Part shown: in pieces, positions 7,626 to 15,368 of the stretch | Layout: every line of letters begins with the position of its first letter | Numbering within the stretch: position 1 is the first letter of the stretch | Assembly (NCBI GenBank): GCA_027494015.1 | Contig: JAOSJP010000037.1 | Span: 192,467 to 256,466, forward strand | Reading direction: 5' to 3' | Origin: Anaerolineae bacterium | GTDB taxonomy: Bacteria; Chloroflexota; Anaerolineae; Aggregatilineales; Aggregatilineaceae | Length of the DNA: 64,000 nt | Translations under genes and position numbers: made by a program | The notes under the pieces: model-generated | Databases searched by the model: none | What the model was told of the DNA's origin: nothing | Seen by the model: only the letters and a program-made list of their open reading frames with translations

Positions 7626-10600
7626 ATGACCACCAACGACCTGCCACCCGTCCCGCAGACTGGCGTTCCCCCGCTGGCCCTGCCGCCCGACCAGGAACAG
7701 CGGCTGTTGGCGCGCCGGCGCAAAGACGATCAGGCCGATCCCTTCGCCAGCGACCCGGACGACGAAATCCGTCGCCTGGGACGGCTGGCGCTGCGCCGCG
7801 ACGCCCCGCACCCCTACGACTATCTGGCGCTGGGCGACCTGTGCGCGCGGCGCTCGCTGGTCGAGGCTGAGGGGCGGCTGCTGATCTTCTATGCGGGCAA
7901 GGCGCTCTACGCCTACCGCCGCGCCTCCGAGCTGGTCCCGCCAGAAAGCTCCGACCGCGATCTGGCGCATCGCGCTTACGACGCCTATGGGGGCTGGCTG
8001 TTGCAGGTGGCGCGGGCTGTGCCCACCCGCCGCAACATCGCCGTCGCGCTGTGGGCAGTGGCCGAGGCTGACTCTCAGGGGCGCGCCGCTGGCCTGCGCG
8101 ACGAAGCGCAGGTGCTGGCGCTGTGGTACGTCTCGCCACCGCCCGGCGACAGCACCCCGCTGCCCGATCCGACGCCGCCCCCGCATGAGGAGCACGCCAC
8201 CGCCATCTACCCTGAGGAACTGATCACGCACGCCGGCGAGAGCCTGGAGCTGGGGTCGGCCCTGCTGTCGCTGGCCGCGCCAGAGCACGAGGTGGCGATC
8301 CACGAGACGCGCTCTGACAAATCCGAAATCTTCCGCCTGGAGCTTGAGGCGACGGCTGCCAGCCCCGCATCGCTGGAGATGCTCGTCCCGCCCGCCCGCC
8401 ACAGAGAAGGGACCGATTTCGACTTCGGCGACCGCATAGACGGGCGCTACGAGGTGGCCCAGGTGCTGCGCGGCGGCATGGGCATCGTTTATCTGTGCTA
8501 CGACCGCGAAGAGCGACAGTCGGTCGCCATCAAGACGTTCCAGAGCCGCCTGCTGACCAACGAGACCGCCGTCGCCCGCTTCACGCAGGAAGCGCGCGCC
8601 TGGATCATGCTGGAAAAGCACCGGCACATCGTCCAGGCGCGGCGCGTGCAGAAGTTCGAAGGCCGCCCGCACATCATCCTGGAGCATATCACCGGCCCGG
8701 AAGGGCTTGGCTCCGACCTGCGCAGTTGGATTCGCCACAACCGTATTGACCTGCGCCAGGCGCTTGATTTCGCATTGCAGATCGCGCTGGGGATGCAGCA
8801 CGCCACGCGGCGCGTGCCTGGCCTGGTGCACCGCGACCTGAAACCGGCCAATATCCTCGTCCGGCACGATGGCATCGCCAAAGTGACGGACTTCGGGCTG
8901 GTGCGCTCGATTGAGGCCGAACAGGCAGCAGATACCGACGACAGCGCGGATCAGGTCGTGACCGGCCTGACGCGCGTCGGGGCGGTGGTCGGCACGCCGC
9001 CCTATATGTCGCCGGAGCAGTGCCGTGCCGAAGCCGTTGACCCGCGCTCCGACATCTACGCCTTCGGCTGCGTGCTGTTCGAGATGCTCACCGGGCGGGC
9101 CGTCTTCGATGCCAAGCTGCTCACCGAGTGGGTGCACGCGCACCTCAACCTGGCCCCGGCCTTCCCTGAGTCGGCGGCGGGCGTGCCTCAGCCGGTCAAG
9201 GACCTGGCGCTGGCTTGCCTGGCCAAAGACCCCGCCGCCCGCCCACAGACCTGGGGCGAAGTCGTGGGGAGCCTGGCTGCGCTGATCGAGGAAGTGACCG
9301 GCGCGTCGCCTGATTATGACCAGGACGGGCCGGAGCTGGAAGTCCGCGAGCTGATGGACAAGGGCTACAGCCTGACCGAGCTGGGCTTCGCGGAAGAGGC
9401 GCTGGTCGCTTACGAGCGCGTGCTGGAGATCGAGCCAGAGTCGGCCTGGGTCTGGGCGCGCAAGGGGCGGACGCTGCGCTTGCTGGGGCGCTACGACGAG
9501 TCCCTGGCCGCTTACGACCGCGCGCTCGAACTCAACCCGCGCTTCGCCTGGGCCTGGACGGGCAAGGGCCAGGTGTTGGAGCGGCTGGGCAACCTGGAGC
9601 GGGCGCTGGCCGCTCACCAGACGGCCACCGGCCTGCAGCCGGGCAACGTCTGGGCGTGGTACAACCAGGCGGAAGTGCTCTACACCCGCCATGACTACGA
9701 CGGGGCAATGGGCGTGCTCGACCGCGCGCTGGCCATTGACCCGCACCACGCCGAAAGCTGGGCCAAGCGCGGCCAGGTGCTGCGCGCCCTGGATCGCTAC
9801 CCGGAGGCGCTCAACGCCTACAACCGCGCCCTGGAGCTGAACCCACCCTATGCCTGGGCCTGGAACGGCAAAGGGCTGGCGCTGAAGGCGCTGGGGCGCC
9901 TGCCGGAAGCGCTGGAAGGCTTCCAGCAGGCGGCGCGTCACCAGCCCGGCGAAGTCTGGCACTGGTACAACCAGGCCGAGATGCTCGTCGAGATGGCCCG
10001 CTACGCCGAGGCGCTCGCTCCCACTCAGCAGGCGACGCGCATCGCGCCGGGCCACGCCTACTCGTGGGCCAAGCTCGGCCAGGTGTTGCGCTATCTGGAT
10101 CGCTACCCGGAGGCGCTGGCCGCCTACGACCAGGCCCTGACGCTCAAGCCCGATTACGCCTGGGCGGTCAACGGCAAGGGGATCGTGCTGGAGCGGCTGG
10201 GCCGCTTTGAGGAGGCGTTGGCCATGTACCACCGCGCCGCCGAGATTGCCCCCGGCGATGTGTGGCACTGGTACAACCAGGGCAACCTGCTCATCCTGCA
10301 GAACCGCTTCGTCGAGGCCATTCCTCTGTTGGAGCGAGCCACGCAGATCAGCCCCGATCACGCGCGCAGCTGGGCGCGGCTGGGCAACGCCTGCCGCCAG
10401 GCCGACCAGCCCCGCGAGGCGCTCAGGCTGCTGGCGCGGGCGGTCGAGCTGGAGCCGGAGTACGGCTGGGCCTGGAACGAGCGCGGCGTCACGCTGGAAA
10501 TGCTGGGCCGCCACGAAGAAGCGGTAGACGCTTACCAGCGCGCCGCCGACACCGAGCCGGATAACCCGCTCTACTGGTACAACAAGGGCGACACGCTGGT

Positions 10601-11645
10601 GCTGCTCAAACGCTACGGCGAGGCCATTGACGCGCTGCAGCGCGCCCTGGAAGCCGACCCGCGCTATGTGCGCGCCTGGGCCAAGCAGGGCCAGGCCCTG
10701 CGCCGCCTGGGGCGCTTTGAAGAGGCGCTGGCCAGCTACAGCCGCGCCGTCGAGCTGGCCCCCGACTACGCCTGGGCGTGGAACGGGCGCGGGCTGGCCC
10801 TCAGCGCGCTGGGCCGCCACGAGGAGTCGCTGGCCTGCTTCAAGCAGGCGGCGGCCTACCAGCCGGACGATGTGTGGTTCTGGTACAACCAGGCCGATGA
10901 GCTGATCGTCATGCACCGCTACGAGGACGCCCTGGCTCCGCTGGAGCGCGCGCTGCGCCTCAACCGCGATCACGCCGAAAGCTGGGGCAAGCGCGGCCAG
11001 GCTCTGCGCCGCCTGGGGCGCAGCAAGGAGGCGGTCGCTGCCTACGACCGCGCGCTGCGCCTGGAGCCGGGCTACGCCTGGGCGTGGAACGGGCGCGGGC
11101 TGGCCCTGGAAACGTTGAGCCGCCGCGAAGAGGCGCTGCTCTCCTACGAGCGCGCCGCGCAGGAAGACCCCTCCACCGTGTGGTACTGGATCAACCAGAT
11201 CGAGCCGCTGCTGGCTCTGGGGCGGGTCGAGCAGGCGCTGGCTGTAACTGACGCGGCGCTGTCCCTCGCGCCGGACAGCGACTCCGCCTGGGCGCGCAAA
11301 GGGCAGGTGTTGCGGCGGCTGGATCGCCACGAGGACGCGCTGTACGCCTACGAGCGCGCGCTGAGCATCGCCCCGGAATACGGCTGGGCGTGGAACGGCA
11401 AGGGTCTGGCCTGCGCTGCGCTCGAACGGTGGGAAGAGGCGCTGTCCTGCTACGTGCGGGCGACGGATGTCGCGCCGGGCGATGTGTGGTTCTGGCACAA
11501 CCGGGGCGAGGCGCTGCTGCGCCTGGGGCGCTGGGACGAGGCGGTGAGCGCCTTCAGCCGCGCGCTGGAGATTGACCCGTCGCACCAGCCCTCGCGCGAC
11601 AAGCGCACCGAGGCGCGCCGCCTGCTGGCCGGGGAAGACGAGTGA
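7626..11645 (+). CDS. serine/threonine protein kinase with long TPR array
   Basis: A 1339-residue soluble Hanks-type kinase. After a 270-residue N-terminal region comes the kinase domain: glycine loop in VLRGGMGIVYL (about 280), catalytic Lys in VAIKTF (about 303), HRDLKPAN (about 402-409), DFG (about 423) and GTPPYMSPEQ in the activation segment. Residues 575 to the end are about twenty TPR units, with the motif AWAWNGKGLAL...LGR..EAL..Y repeated and an aromatic YAWAWN or VWYWYN signature at each turn. No transmembrane segment is seen. The ATG at 7626 is preferred over an upstream in-frame one. An FHA protein follows by 19 bases and is a natural reader of its phosphothreonines. Substrates are unknown. 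Confidence 0.9.
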   Translation: MTTNDLPPVPQTGVPPLALPPDQEQRLLARRRKDDQADPFASDPDDEIRRLGRLALRRDAPHPYDYLALGDLCARRSLVEAEGRLLIFYAGKALYAYRRASELVPPESSDRDLAHRAYDAYGGWLLQVARAVPTRRNIAVALWAVAEADSQGRAAGLRDEAQVLALWYVSPPPGDSTPLPDPTPPPHEEHATAIYPEELITHAGESLELGSALLSLAAPEHEVAIHETRSDKSEIFRLELEATAASPASLEMLVPPARHREGTDFDFGDRIDGRYEVAQVLRGGMGIVYLCYDREERQSVAIKTFQSRLLTNETAVARFTQEARAWIMLEKHRHIVQARRVQKFEGRPHIILEHITGPEGLGSDLRSWIRHNRIDLRQALDFALQIALGMQHATRRVPGLVHRDLKPANILVRHDGIAKVTDFGLVRSIEAEQAADTDDSADQVVTGLTRVGAVVGTPPYMSPEQCRAEAVDPRSDIYAFGCVLFEMLTGRAVFDAKLLTEWVHAHLNLAPAFPESAAGVPQPVKDLALACLAKDPAARPQTWGEVVGSLAALIEEVTGASPDYDQDGPELEVRELMDKGYSLTELGFAEEALVAYERVLEIEPESAWVWARKGRTLRLLGRYDESLAAYDRALELNPRFAWAWTGKGQVLERLGNLERALAAHQTATGLQPGNVWAWYNQAEVLYTRHDYDGAMGVLDRALAIDPHHAESWAKRGQVLRALDRYPEALNAYNRALELNPPYAWAWNGKGLALKALGRLPEALEGFQQAARHQPGEVWHWYNQAEMLVEMARYAEALAPTQQATRIAPGHAYSWAKLGQVLRYLDRYPEALAAYDQALTLKPDYAWAVNGKGIVLERLGRFEEALAMYHRAAEIAPGDVWHWYNQGNLLILQNRFVEAIPLLERATQISPDHARSWARLGNACRQADQPREALRLLARAVELEPEYGWAWNERGVTLEMLGRHEEAVDAYQRAADTEPDNPLYWYNKGDTLVLLKRYGEAIDALQRALEADPRYVRAWAKQGQALRRLGRFEEALASYSRAVELAPDYAWAWNGRGLALSALGRHEESLACFKQAAAYQPDDVWFWYNQADELIVMHRYEDALAPLERALRLNRDHAESWGKRGQALRRLGRSKEAVAAYDRALRLEPGYAWAWNGRGLALETLSRREEALLSYERAAQEDPSTVWYWINQIEPLLALGRVEQALAVTDAALSLAPDSDSAWARKGQVLRRLDRHEDALYAYERALSIAPEYGWAWNGKGLACAALERWEEALSCYVRATDVAPGDVWFWHNRGEALLRLGRWDEAVSAFSRALEIDPSHQPSRDKRTEARRLLAGEDE

Positions 11646-11664
11646 TGTGGGAGAGAGGGTGCGC

Positions 11665-12021
11665 GTGACCGAGATTCTGATCGCCCTGATGAGCGGCCCG
11701 CAGGACGGGGCCTTGCTGACCTTCGAGACGTTCCTGGACTCCGGCAAGCCGGCGGAGATCACCTTTGGGCGGCGCGAGGACTGCGACGTGTGCCTGAATT
11801 ATGACAGCCAGGTATCGCGCGAGCACGCCGTGCTCACCTATGACGGCGAGACGTTCTGGCTGGAAGACCTGCACAGCACCAACGGGACGTTTGTCGGCGA
11901 GGAGAAGATCGCCGGGCGCATGGAGGTCGCGCCGGGGCAGTTGTTCCGCGTGGGGCGGACGTGGCTGCGCATCGAGCCGCTGCCGACGGTGCTGGGGTCG
12001 GATGATGATTTGCCGTTTTGA
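11665..12021 (+). CDS. FHA-domain protein
   Basis: A 118-residue, essentially single-domain forkhead-associated protein. The FHA signature is complete: FGRREDCDV (about 33-41), SREHA (about 50) and LHSTNGTFVG (about 69-78), the residues that bind phosphothreonine. It lies 19 bases after the TPR kinase, in the same direction, so it is probably co-transcribed and may bind the phosphorylated kinase or its targets. The GTG at 11665 is chosen because GAGAGAGGG precedes it and translation then begins at TEILIALMSGPQDG, the usual first FHA strand. Other in-frame GTGs occur slightly upstream. Confidence 0.88.
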   Translation: MTEILIALMSGPQDGALLTFETFLDSGKPAEITFGRREDCDVCLNYDSQVSREHAVLTYDGETFWLEDLHSTNGTFVGEEKIAGRMEVAPGQLFRVGRTWLRIEPLPTVLGSDDDLPF

Positions 12022-12029
12022 GTGATTGT

Positions 12030-12210
12030 GAGCAAAACCTGTCAGGCAATTTGCCGCGCCCTAGTTTACCTTGCCCCCGCTCGTCGCTGGCGCGCAGAAA
12101 GAGACTTCCGAAGTTTCCGGAAACTTCGGAAGTCTGGTTTCGGGCCAGACGGGGGTGAGGTCAATGTCCCGCGTTCAGCGAGTCGCTGACAATCTTTGCA
12201 CGTACCCTTT
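12030..12210. repeat. mosaic repeat: element ends with a palindrome in place of the core
   Basis: The outer parts match the common element (GCAAAACCTGTCAGGC at left; GCGTTCAGCGAGTCGCTGAC and TTTGCACGTACCC at right). The central hairpin core is replaced by the 34-bp palindrome at 12102-12135. This suggests that the core and the palindrome are exchangeable modules. Confidence 0.6.
12102..12135. repeat. 34-bp perfect palindrome (AGACTTCCGAAG family)
   Basis: The left half AGACTTCCGAAGTTTCC is exactly complementary to the right half. Relatives occur at 38232-38262, 46086-46118 and 56214-56247, with half-length forms at 7448 and 28992. Confidence 0.8.
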
Positions 12211-12248
12211 TGATGAGGGAAGGCTTCGCGCCCCCCGCCCCCCTGCGC

Positions 12249-12254
12249 TATACT
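12249..12254 (+). promoter_or_regulatory. candidate -10 box (TATACT) for the epimerase gene
   Basis: CTGCGCTATACTCGC contains TATACT; the -35 region is weak. It would start transcription about 60 bases before the epimerase ATG. Confidence 0.4.
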
Positions 12255-12322
12255 CGCAGCCAGTCATCTGAGCGCGGCGAGCGCCGCCTGCTGGCGGCTG
12301 CTCGCGCAGGGAGCGTGAGCCA

Positions 12323-13306
12323 ATGATCACCGCACTGGTCACCGGGGGCACGGGGTTCGTCGGGTCGCATGTGGCGCGGGCGCTGATCGCGCGCGGCTAC
12401 CAGGTGCGCATCCTGCGCCGGCCCACCAGCCGCCTCGACCTGGTCGCCGATCTCGCCTGCGAGCACGCCGTCGGCGACGTGACCGACTTCGACTCGCTGC
12501 GGGCGGCCATGCACGGCGTGGACTGGGTGTTCCATGTGGCGGCGGTGGCCGACTACTGGCGCAACGATCCGGAGCGCATCTACGCGGTCAATGTGGACGG
12601 CACGCGCAACGTCCTGCGCGCGGCGGAGGCCAGCGGAGTCAGGCGGGTGATCTTCACCAGCAGCGCGGCGGCGGTGGGCTACCGCGACGACCTGGGCGCG
12701 GTGGACGAATCCGTGCGCTTCAACTGGGACCCGCGCCTCACTCCCTACGGGCACAGCAAATTCCTGGCCGAGGCGGAAGTGTATCGGGCCATTCAGCGCG
12801 GGCTGGACTGTGTGATTCTCAACCCGACGGTGATCATCGGGCCGGGCGACCTCAACCAGATTTCGAGCAGTGTGGTGCTGGAGATGGCGCACGGGCACGT
12901 CCCGCCGACGGTGCCGCCGGGCGGCGTGACGGTTATTGACGTGCGCGACGTGGCGGCGGCGCATGTGGCTGCCGCCGAGCGCGGGCGCACCGGCGAGCGT
13001 TACCTGCTGGGCACGGTGGATTTGACGCACAAGGCGTGGCTGCGCCTGACCGCGCACGCAGTCGGGCGGCGCATGGGCGCGTTGCCGCTGCCGGCCTGGG
13101 CGGTGAGGATCGTCGCGGTGGGCGCTGATGTCCTGCGTCGCCTGGGGGTGGCCATCCCCATCGAGGGCAACCAGCTTCGCCTGAGCACGCGCATGATGTT
13201 CTACAACTGCCAGAAGGCGTGGCGCGAGCTAGGGGAGCCGCAGGTGCCGATTCACCAGAGCCTGCGCGACACGTATGCCTGGTATAGATCGCACGGGGAG
13301 CTATAA
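12323..13306 (+). CDS. NAD-dependent sugar epimerase/reductase, HpnA-like
   Basis: A 327-residue extended short-chain dehydrogenase. The NAD-binding motif TGGTGFVGSH is at residues 7-16, TSSAAA carries the active-site serine region (about 112), and YGHSK (142-146) supplies the catalytic Tyr and Lys. The sequence style (NVDGTRNVLRAAEASGVRRV; GERYLLGTVDLTHKAWL) is closest to the hopanoid-associated sugar epimerase HpnA and to dihydroflavonol-4-reductase-like proteins. No other hopanoid gene is present, so the HpnA name is tentative. The gene stands alone between repeats. Confidence 0.8.
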   Translation: MITALVTGGTGFVGSHVARALIARGYQVRILRRPTSRLDLVADLACEHAVGDVTDFDSLRAAMHGVDWVFHVAAVADYWRNDPERIYAVNVDGTRNVLRAAEASGVRRVIFTSSAAAVGYRDDLGAVDESVRFNWDPRLTPYGHSKFLAEAEVYRAIQRGLDCVILNPTVIIGPGDLNQISSSVVLEMAHGHVPPTVPPGGVTVIDVRDVAAAHVAAAERGRTGERYLLGTVDLTHKAWLRLTAHAVGRRMGALPLPAWAVRIVAVGADVLRRLGVAIPIEGNQLRLSTRMMFYNCQKAWRELGEPQVPIHQSLRDTYAWYRSHGEL

Positions 13307-13559
13307 AAGAGCAGGGGCGTATGGCGCTACGCCCCTGGATTTCCACGATCGGGTGATGCCCACACAAGGAACCAGGCGGGACACCTCAACAGCTCTTGCT
13401 CTCGCGGTCAACCATACGTGCTTTATAGCACCTACCTAGCTGGCCGGAATGCGCTACCTGCTCAGCTCCAAAGAGGTTGACGCCGCGAGTACGCTGGAAT
13501 GTCTCGCCTGGACGTTATACACAGTGTAGCACAGATCAGATCCTGAACGCAATACCCCC
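13307..13559. other. intergenic region with one stem-loop
   Basis: Just after the epimerase stop, CAGGGGCGT (13312-13320) pairs with ACGCCCCTG (13329-13337) around an 8-base loop. There is no T run, so termination is uncertain; the same sequence style recurs near 46140. Nothing else recognisable is seen up to the repeat fragment at 13560. Confidence 0.45.
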
Positions 13560-13646
13560 CAGGGCAATCGCATCAAACGTGCGTGTTGTTCTACCTCACC
13601 CCCAGCCTCGCTGCACTCGGCTCGCCCCCTCTCCATGCATGGGGGG
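13560..13646. repeat. left half of a split hairpin repeat
   Basis: GGCAATCGCATCAAACGTGC and the left core arm (CCTCACCCCCAGCCTCGCTG...CTCTCCATGCATGG) match complete copies at 45560 and 56010. The copy stops at the hairpin tip near 13646. A matching right half resumes at about 15138, on the far side of the IS110 element. Confidence 0.6.
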
Positions 13647-13768
13647 ACGGGCCTATTAGACAGTGTTGATTTGGCGTAACGACGAGCGATCACAATCAAC
13701 GGAAGAAACGGGCGGCTTGAAGGAGAAGCCCGGATGCCTGGTAGGGCCTGTAGATACCGTCTTGAAAG

Positions 13769-14764
13769 TCAAGCATAGGCAGCTCCTGGAGGGACAAAAG
13801 AGGGGGAATAGGGGTGTCCTGATTTGAGGACCCCATAGGCGAGATGCAAGAGCTTGCGCATGACGGCGACGACGATTTGCATCGGGGTCAGGCCGCGCGA
13901 GGCGAGCCGCGCGGCGAGGGCGGCCAGTTGGGGGTTGAAGCGTTTGGCGACCACGGCGGGCATATAGAGGGCGGCACGGATCGAAGGGCGCCCCACCTTA
14001 GAGATCTTCGTTTTGCCGCGAATGGAGGAGCCTGACTGGCGATGGCGGGGGTTAAGCCCGGCGAAGGCGGTGACCTGGCGCACATCACTGAACTGGCTCA
14101 TATCGCCATACTCGCCCAGCAGCTTGGCAGCGGTCAGCGGGCCAATCCCCTTGATAGAATCCAGCAAGTCGCGCTGCCGTTTGAGGTCAGGATGGCGGTT
14201 GATATGGTCTTGGATCGCCTGGCGGGCTTGCTCAATTTGCTGGGTGAGAAAGGCAATCTGCTGCTGCAAGTGAGCCGTGACAGTGGGCGAGGGATGGGCA
14301 CCCTGCTGGAGGGCGTGCAGCCGGTTGCGTTGGCGCTGGCGGTCAGTCTCCAGGTCATCCAGATGGCGCACCAACTCTTGCAGTTCGCGCCAGGCCGCAG
14401 CGGGCGGCGTCCACAGCGCTGGCTGCTGGGTACGACAGAAGTCAGCAATCGTGCTGGCATCCAACTGGTCGGTCTTGTTGCGCGTCAGTTGGCTGTGGGC
14501 ATAGGCCTTGATGCGGGCCGGGTTCACCACGCTCACCGGGTGCCCCCGCTCCACCAGGAAGTCAGCCAGGTTCTCCCAGTAGCGCCCGGTGGCTTCCAGG
14601 CAGGCGTGAACTGGCACGGCGCGCCGCTTCTTCAGAAAGCGCTGCAGGTCGTTGAACCCCTGGCGCGTGTTGGCAAACTCGGCCTGCTCGACCGCCTGAC
14701 CCGCGCGCCACAAGGCCACGGCCAGGCTGTCTTTGGCCACATCGATGCCGAGAATGGCGGTCAT
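13769..14764 (-). CDS. IS110-family transposase (DEDD recombinase)
   Basis: A full-length 331-residue transposase. The N-terminal DEDD/RuvC-like domain has Asp8 (GIDVAKDS), Glu57 (CLEATGRYW), Asp99 and Asp102 (NKTDQLDA). A coiled-coil linker rich in Gln and Arg follows (about 120-185). The C-terminal Transposase_20 domain has LDSIKGIGPLTAAKLL and the serine-bearing SGSSIRGKTKISKVG. IS110 enzymes work with a structured non-coding RNA from the element end. Here the non-coding side upstream of the ATG holds several hairpins. The frame is intact, so the element may be active. Confidence 0.93.
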   Translation of the reverse strand: MTAILGIDVAKDSLAVALWRAGQAVEQAEFANTRQGFNDLQRFLKKRRAVPVHACLEATGRYWENLADFLVERGHPVSVVNPARIKAYAHSQLTRNKTDQLDASTIADFCRTQQPALWTPPAAAWRELQELVRHLDDLETDRQRQRNRLHALQQGAHPSPTVTAHLQQQIAFLTQQIEQARQAIQDHINRHPDLKRQRDLLDSIKGIGPLTAAKLLGEYGDMSQFSDVRQVTAFAGLNPRHRQSGSSIRGKTKISKVGRPSIRAALYMPAVVAKRFNPQLAALAARLASRGLTPMQIVVAVMRKLLHLAYGVLKSGHPYSPSFVPPGAAYA

Positions 14765-14784
14765 GGTTTGGCTCCTTATCCACT

Positions 14785-14957
14785 CTCAGGTCTTCAGCAA
14801 GCCGCACCTTGCTCTGAGCCAACCTTGTCTATGCAAGCTCTGCCCGGAGGCGGCTTAAGATACCGTTCGACTGCTGGCGTGGCGCACAAACCAGGGGGTT
14901 GATCTACAGCACAAGCTCATAGGCTTAAGGGGCGGGACAACCGCACCTGGTTTGCGC
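14785..14957 (-). ncRNA. candidate bridge (seek) RNA region of the IS110 element
   Basis: This lies directly upstream of the transposase start, the position of the bridge RNA in IS110-group elements. Visible structure: CTCAG/CTGAG and AGCAAG/CTTGCT form one hairpin (14785-14818). AAGC/GCTT forms a small hairpin near 14913-14926. An outer imperfect pairing joins GCGCACAAACCAGG (14882) to CCTGGTTTGCGC (14946). The assignment rests on position and structure; guide loops have not been matched to a target. Confidence 0.3.
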
Positions 14958-15007
14958 TTGCTGCGACCCGGCTTTTCTACTTACCATACCCTACTTTCTA
15001 TGATACA

Positions 15008-15033
15008 AGGGGCGGGTTTGCAAACCCGCCCCT
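15008..15033. repeat. 26-bp perfect palindrome
   Basis: AGGGGCGGGTTTG is followed directly by its exact reverse complement. It has no T run and is not next to a gene end, so it is a REP-like palindrome rather than an obvious terminator. Confidence 0.7.
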
Positions 15034-15137
15034 ACAACCGGTTCCCTGAAGTCGCCTTCTTGGTTCGTTTCTCCCCCTGCATTGTTCTTCCGTACTCTAT
15101 CGTTAGCCGTCAATGCAATCTTATTTGTCCGTCCCTC

Positions 15138-15235
15138 CAACGTGGAAAGGGGGCGGCGCGGCCCGCGGCCGTGGGCCGCGCGGGGGTGAGGCACACCAGG
15201 GCGCAGCAGAGCAGCGCCCCTACCTGTAAGTTCTG
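15138..15235. repeat. right half of a split hairpin repeat
   Basis: The sequence GGGGGCGGCGCGG...GGGGGTGAGG, then GGGCGCAGCAGAGCAGCGCC and CCCTACCTG, matches the right arm and flank of complete copies (for example 45640-45715). The left arm is missing here and is found at 13560-13646. Confidence 0.55.
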
Positions 15236-15291
15236 CATGTGCTCTCTCCGACTCTCCGGCGGACCTCTGGCACGTCTCGGCCCTGGCCGCG

Positions 15292-15297
15292 TATACT
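15292..15297 (+). promoter_or_regulatory. candidate -10 box (TATACT) for the secreted propeller protein
   Basis: CGCGTATACTATG gives an extended -10-like match about 70 bases before the gene start. The -35 is not convincing. Confidence 0.4.
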
Positions 15298-15368
15298 ATG
15301 TCCCTCACCGCGAAGGCCGTCGCTGACCGCCGGACGCTGCGATGCGCCTGTGTTCGAGGGAGCCAGAT

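Larger units (their letters stand above)
13647..15137 (-). mobile_element. IS110-family insertion sequence (ends inferred)
   Basis: The element is defined by the intact transposase gene and about 370 bp of non-coding DNA upstream of it. IS110 elements lack clear terminal inverted repeats, so the ends are not directly visible. The bounds given are where a hairpin repeat is interrupted (left half up to 13646, right half from about 15138). A 26-bp palindrome at 15008-15033 may belong to the host rather than the element, in which case the true right end is nearer 14960-15000. Confidence 0.45.

Noticed and set aside
7506..11762. A 1418-residue minus-strand protein across the kinase
   Set aside because: Its periodicity merely mirrors the TPR repeats on the other strand; the kinase motifs on the plus strand are decisive.
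15008..15033. IS110 terminal inverted repeat
   Set aside because: IS110 elements generally lack terminal inverted repeats and this palindrome is self-contained with no partner at the other side.
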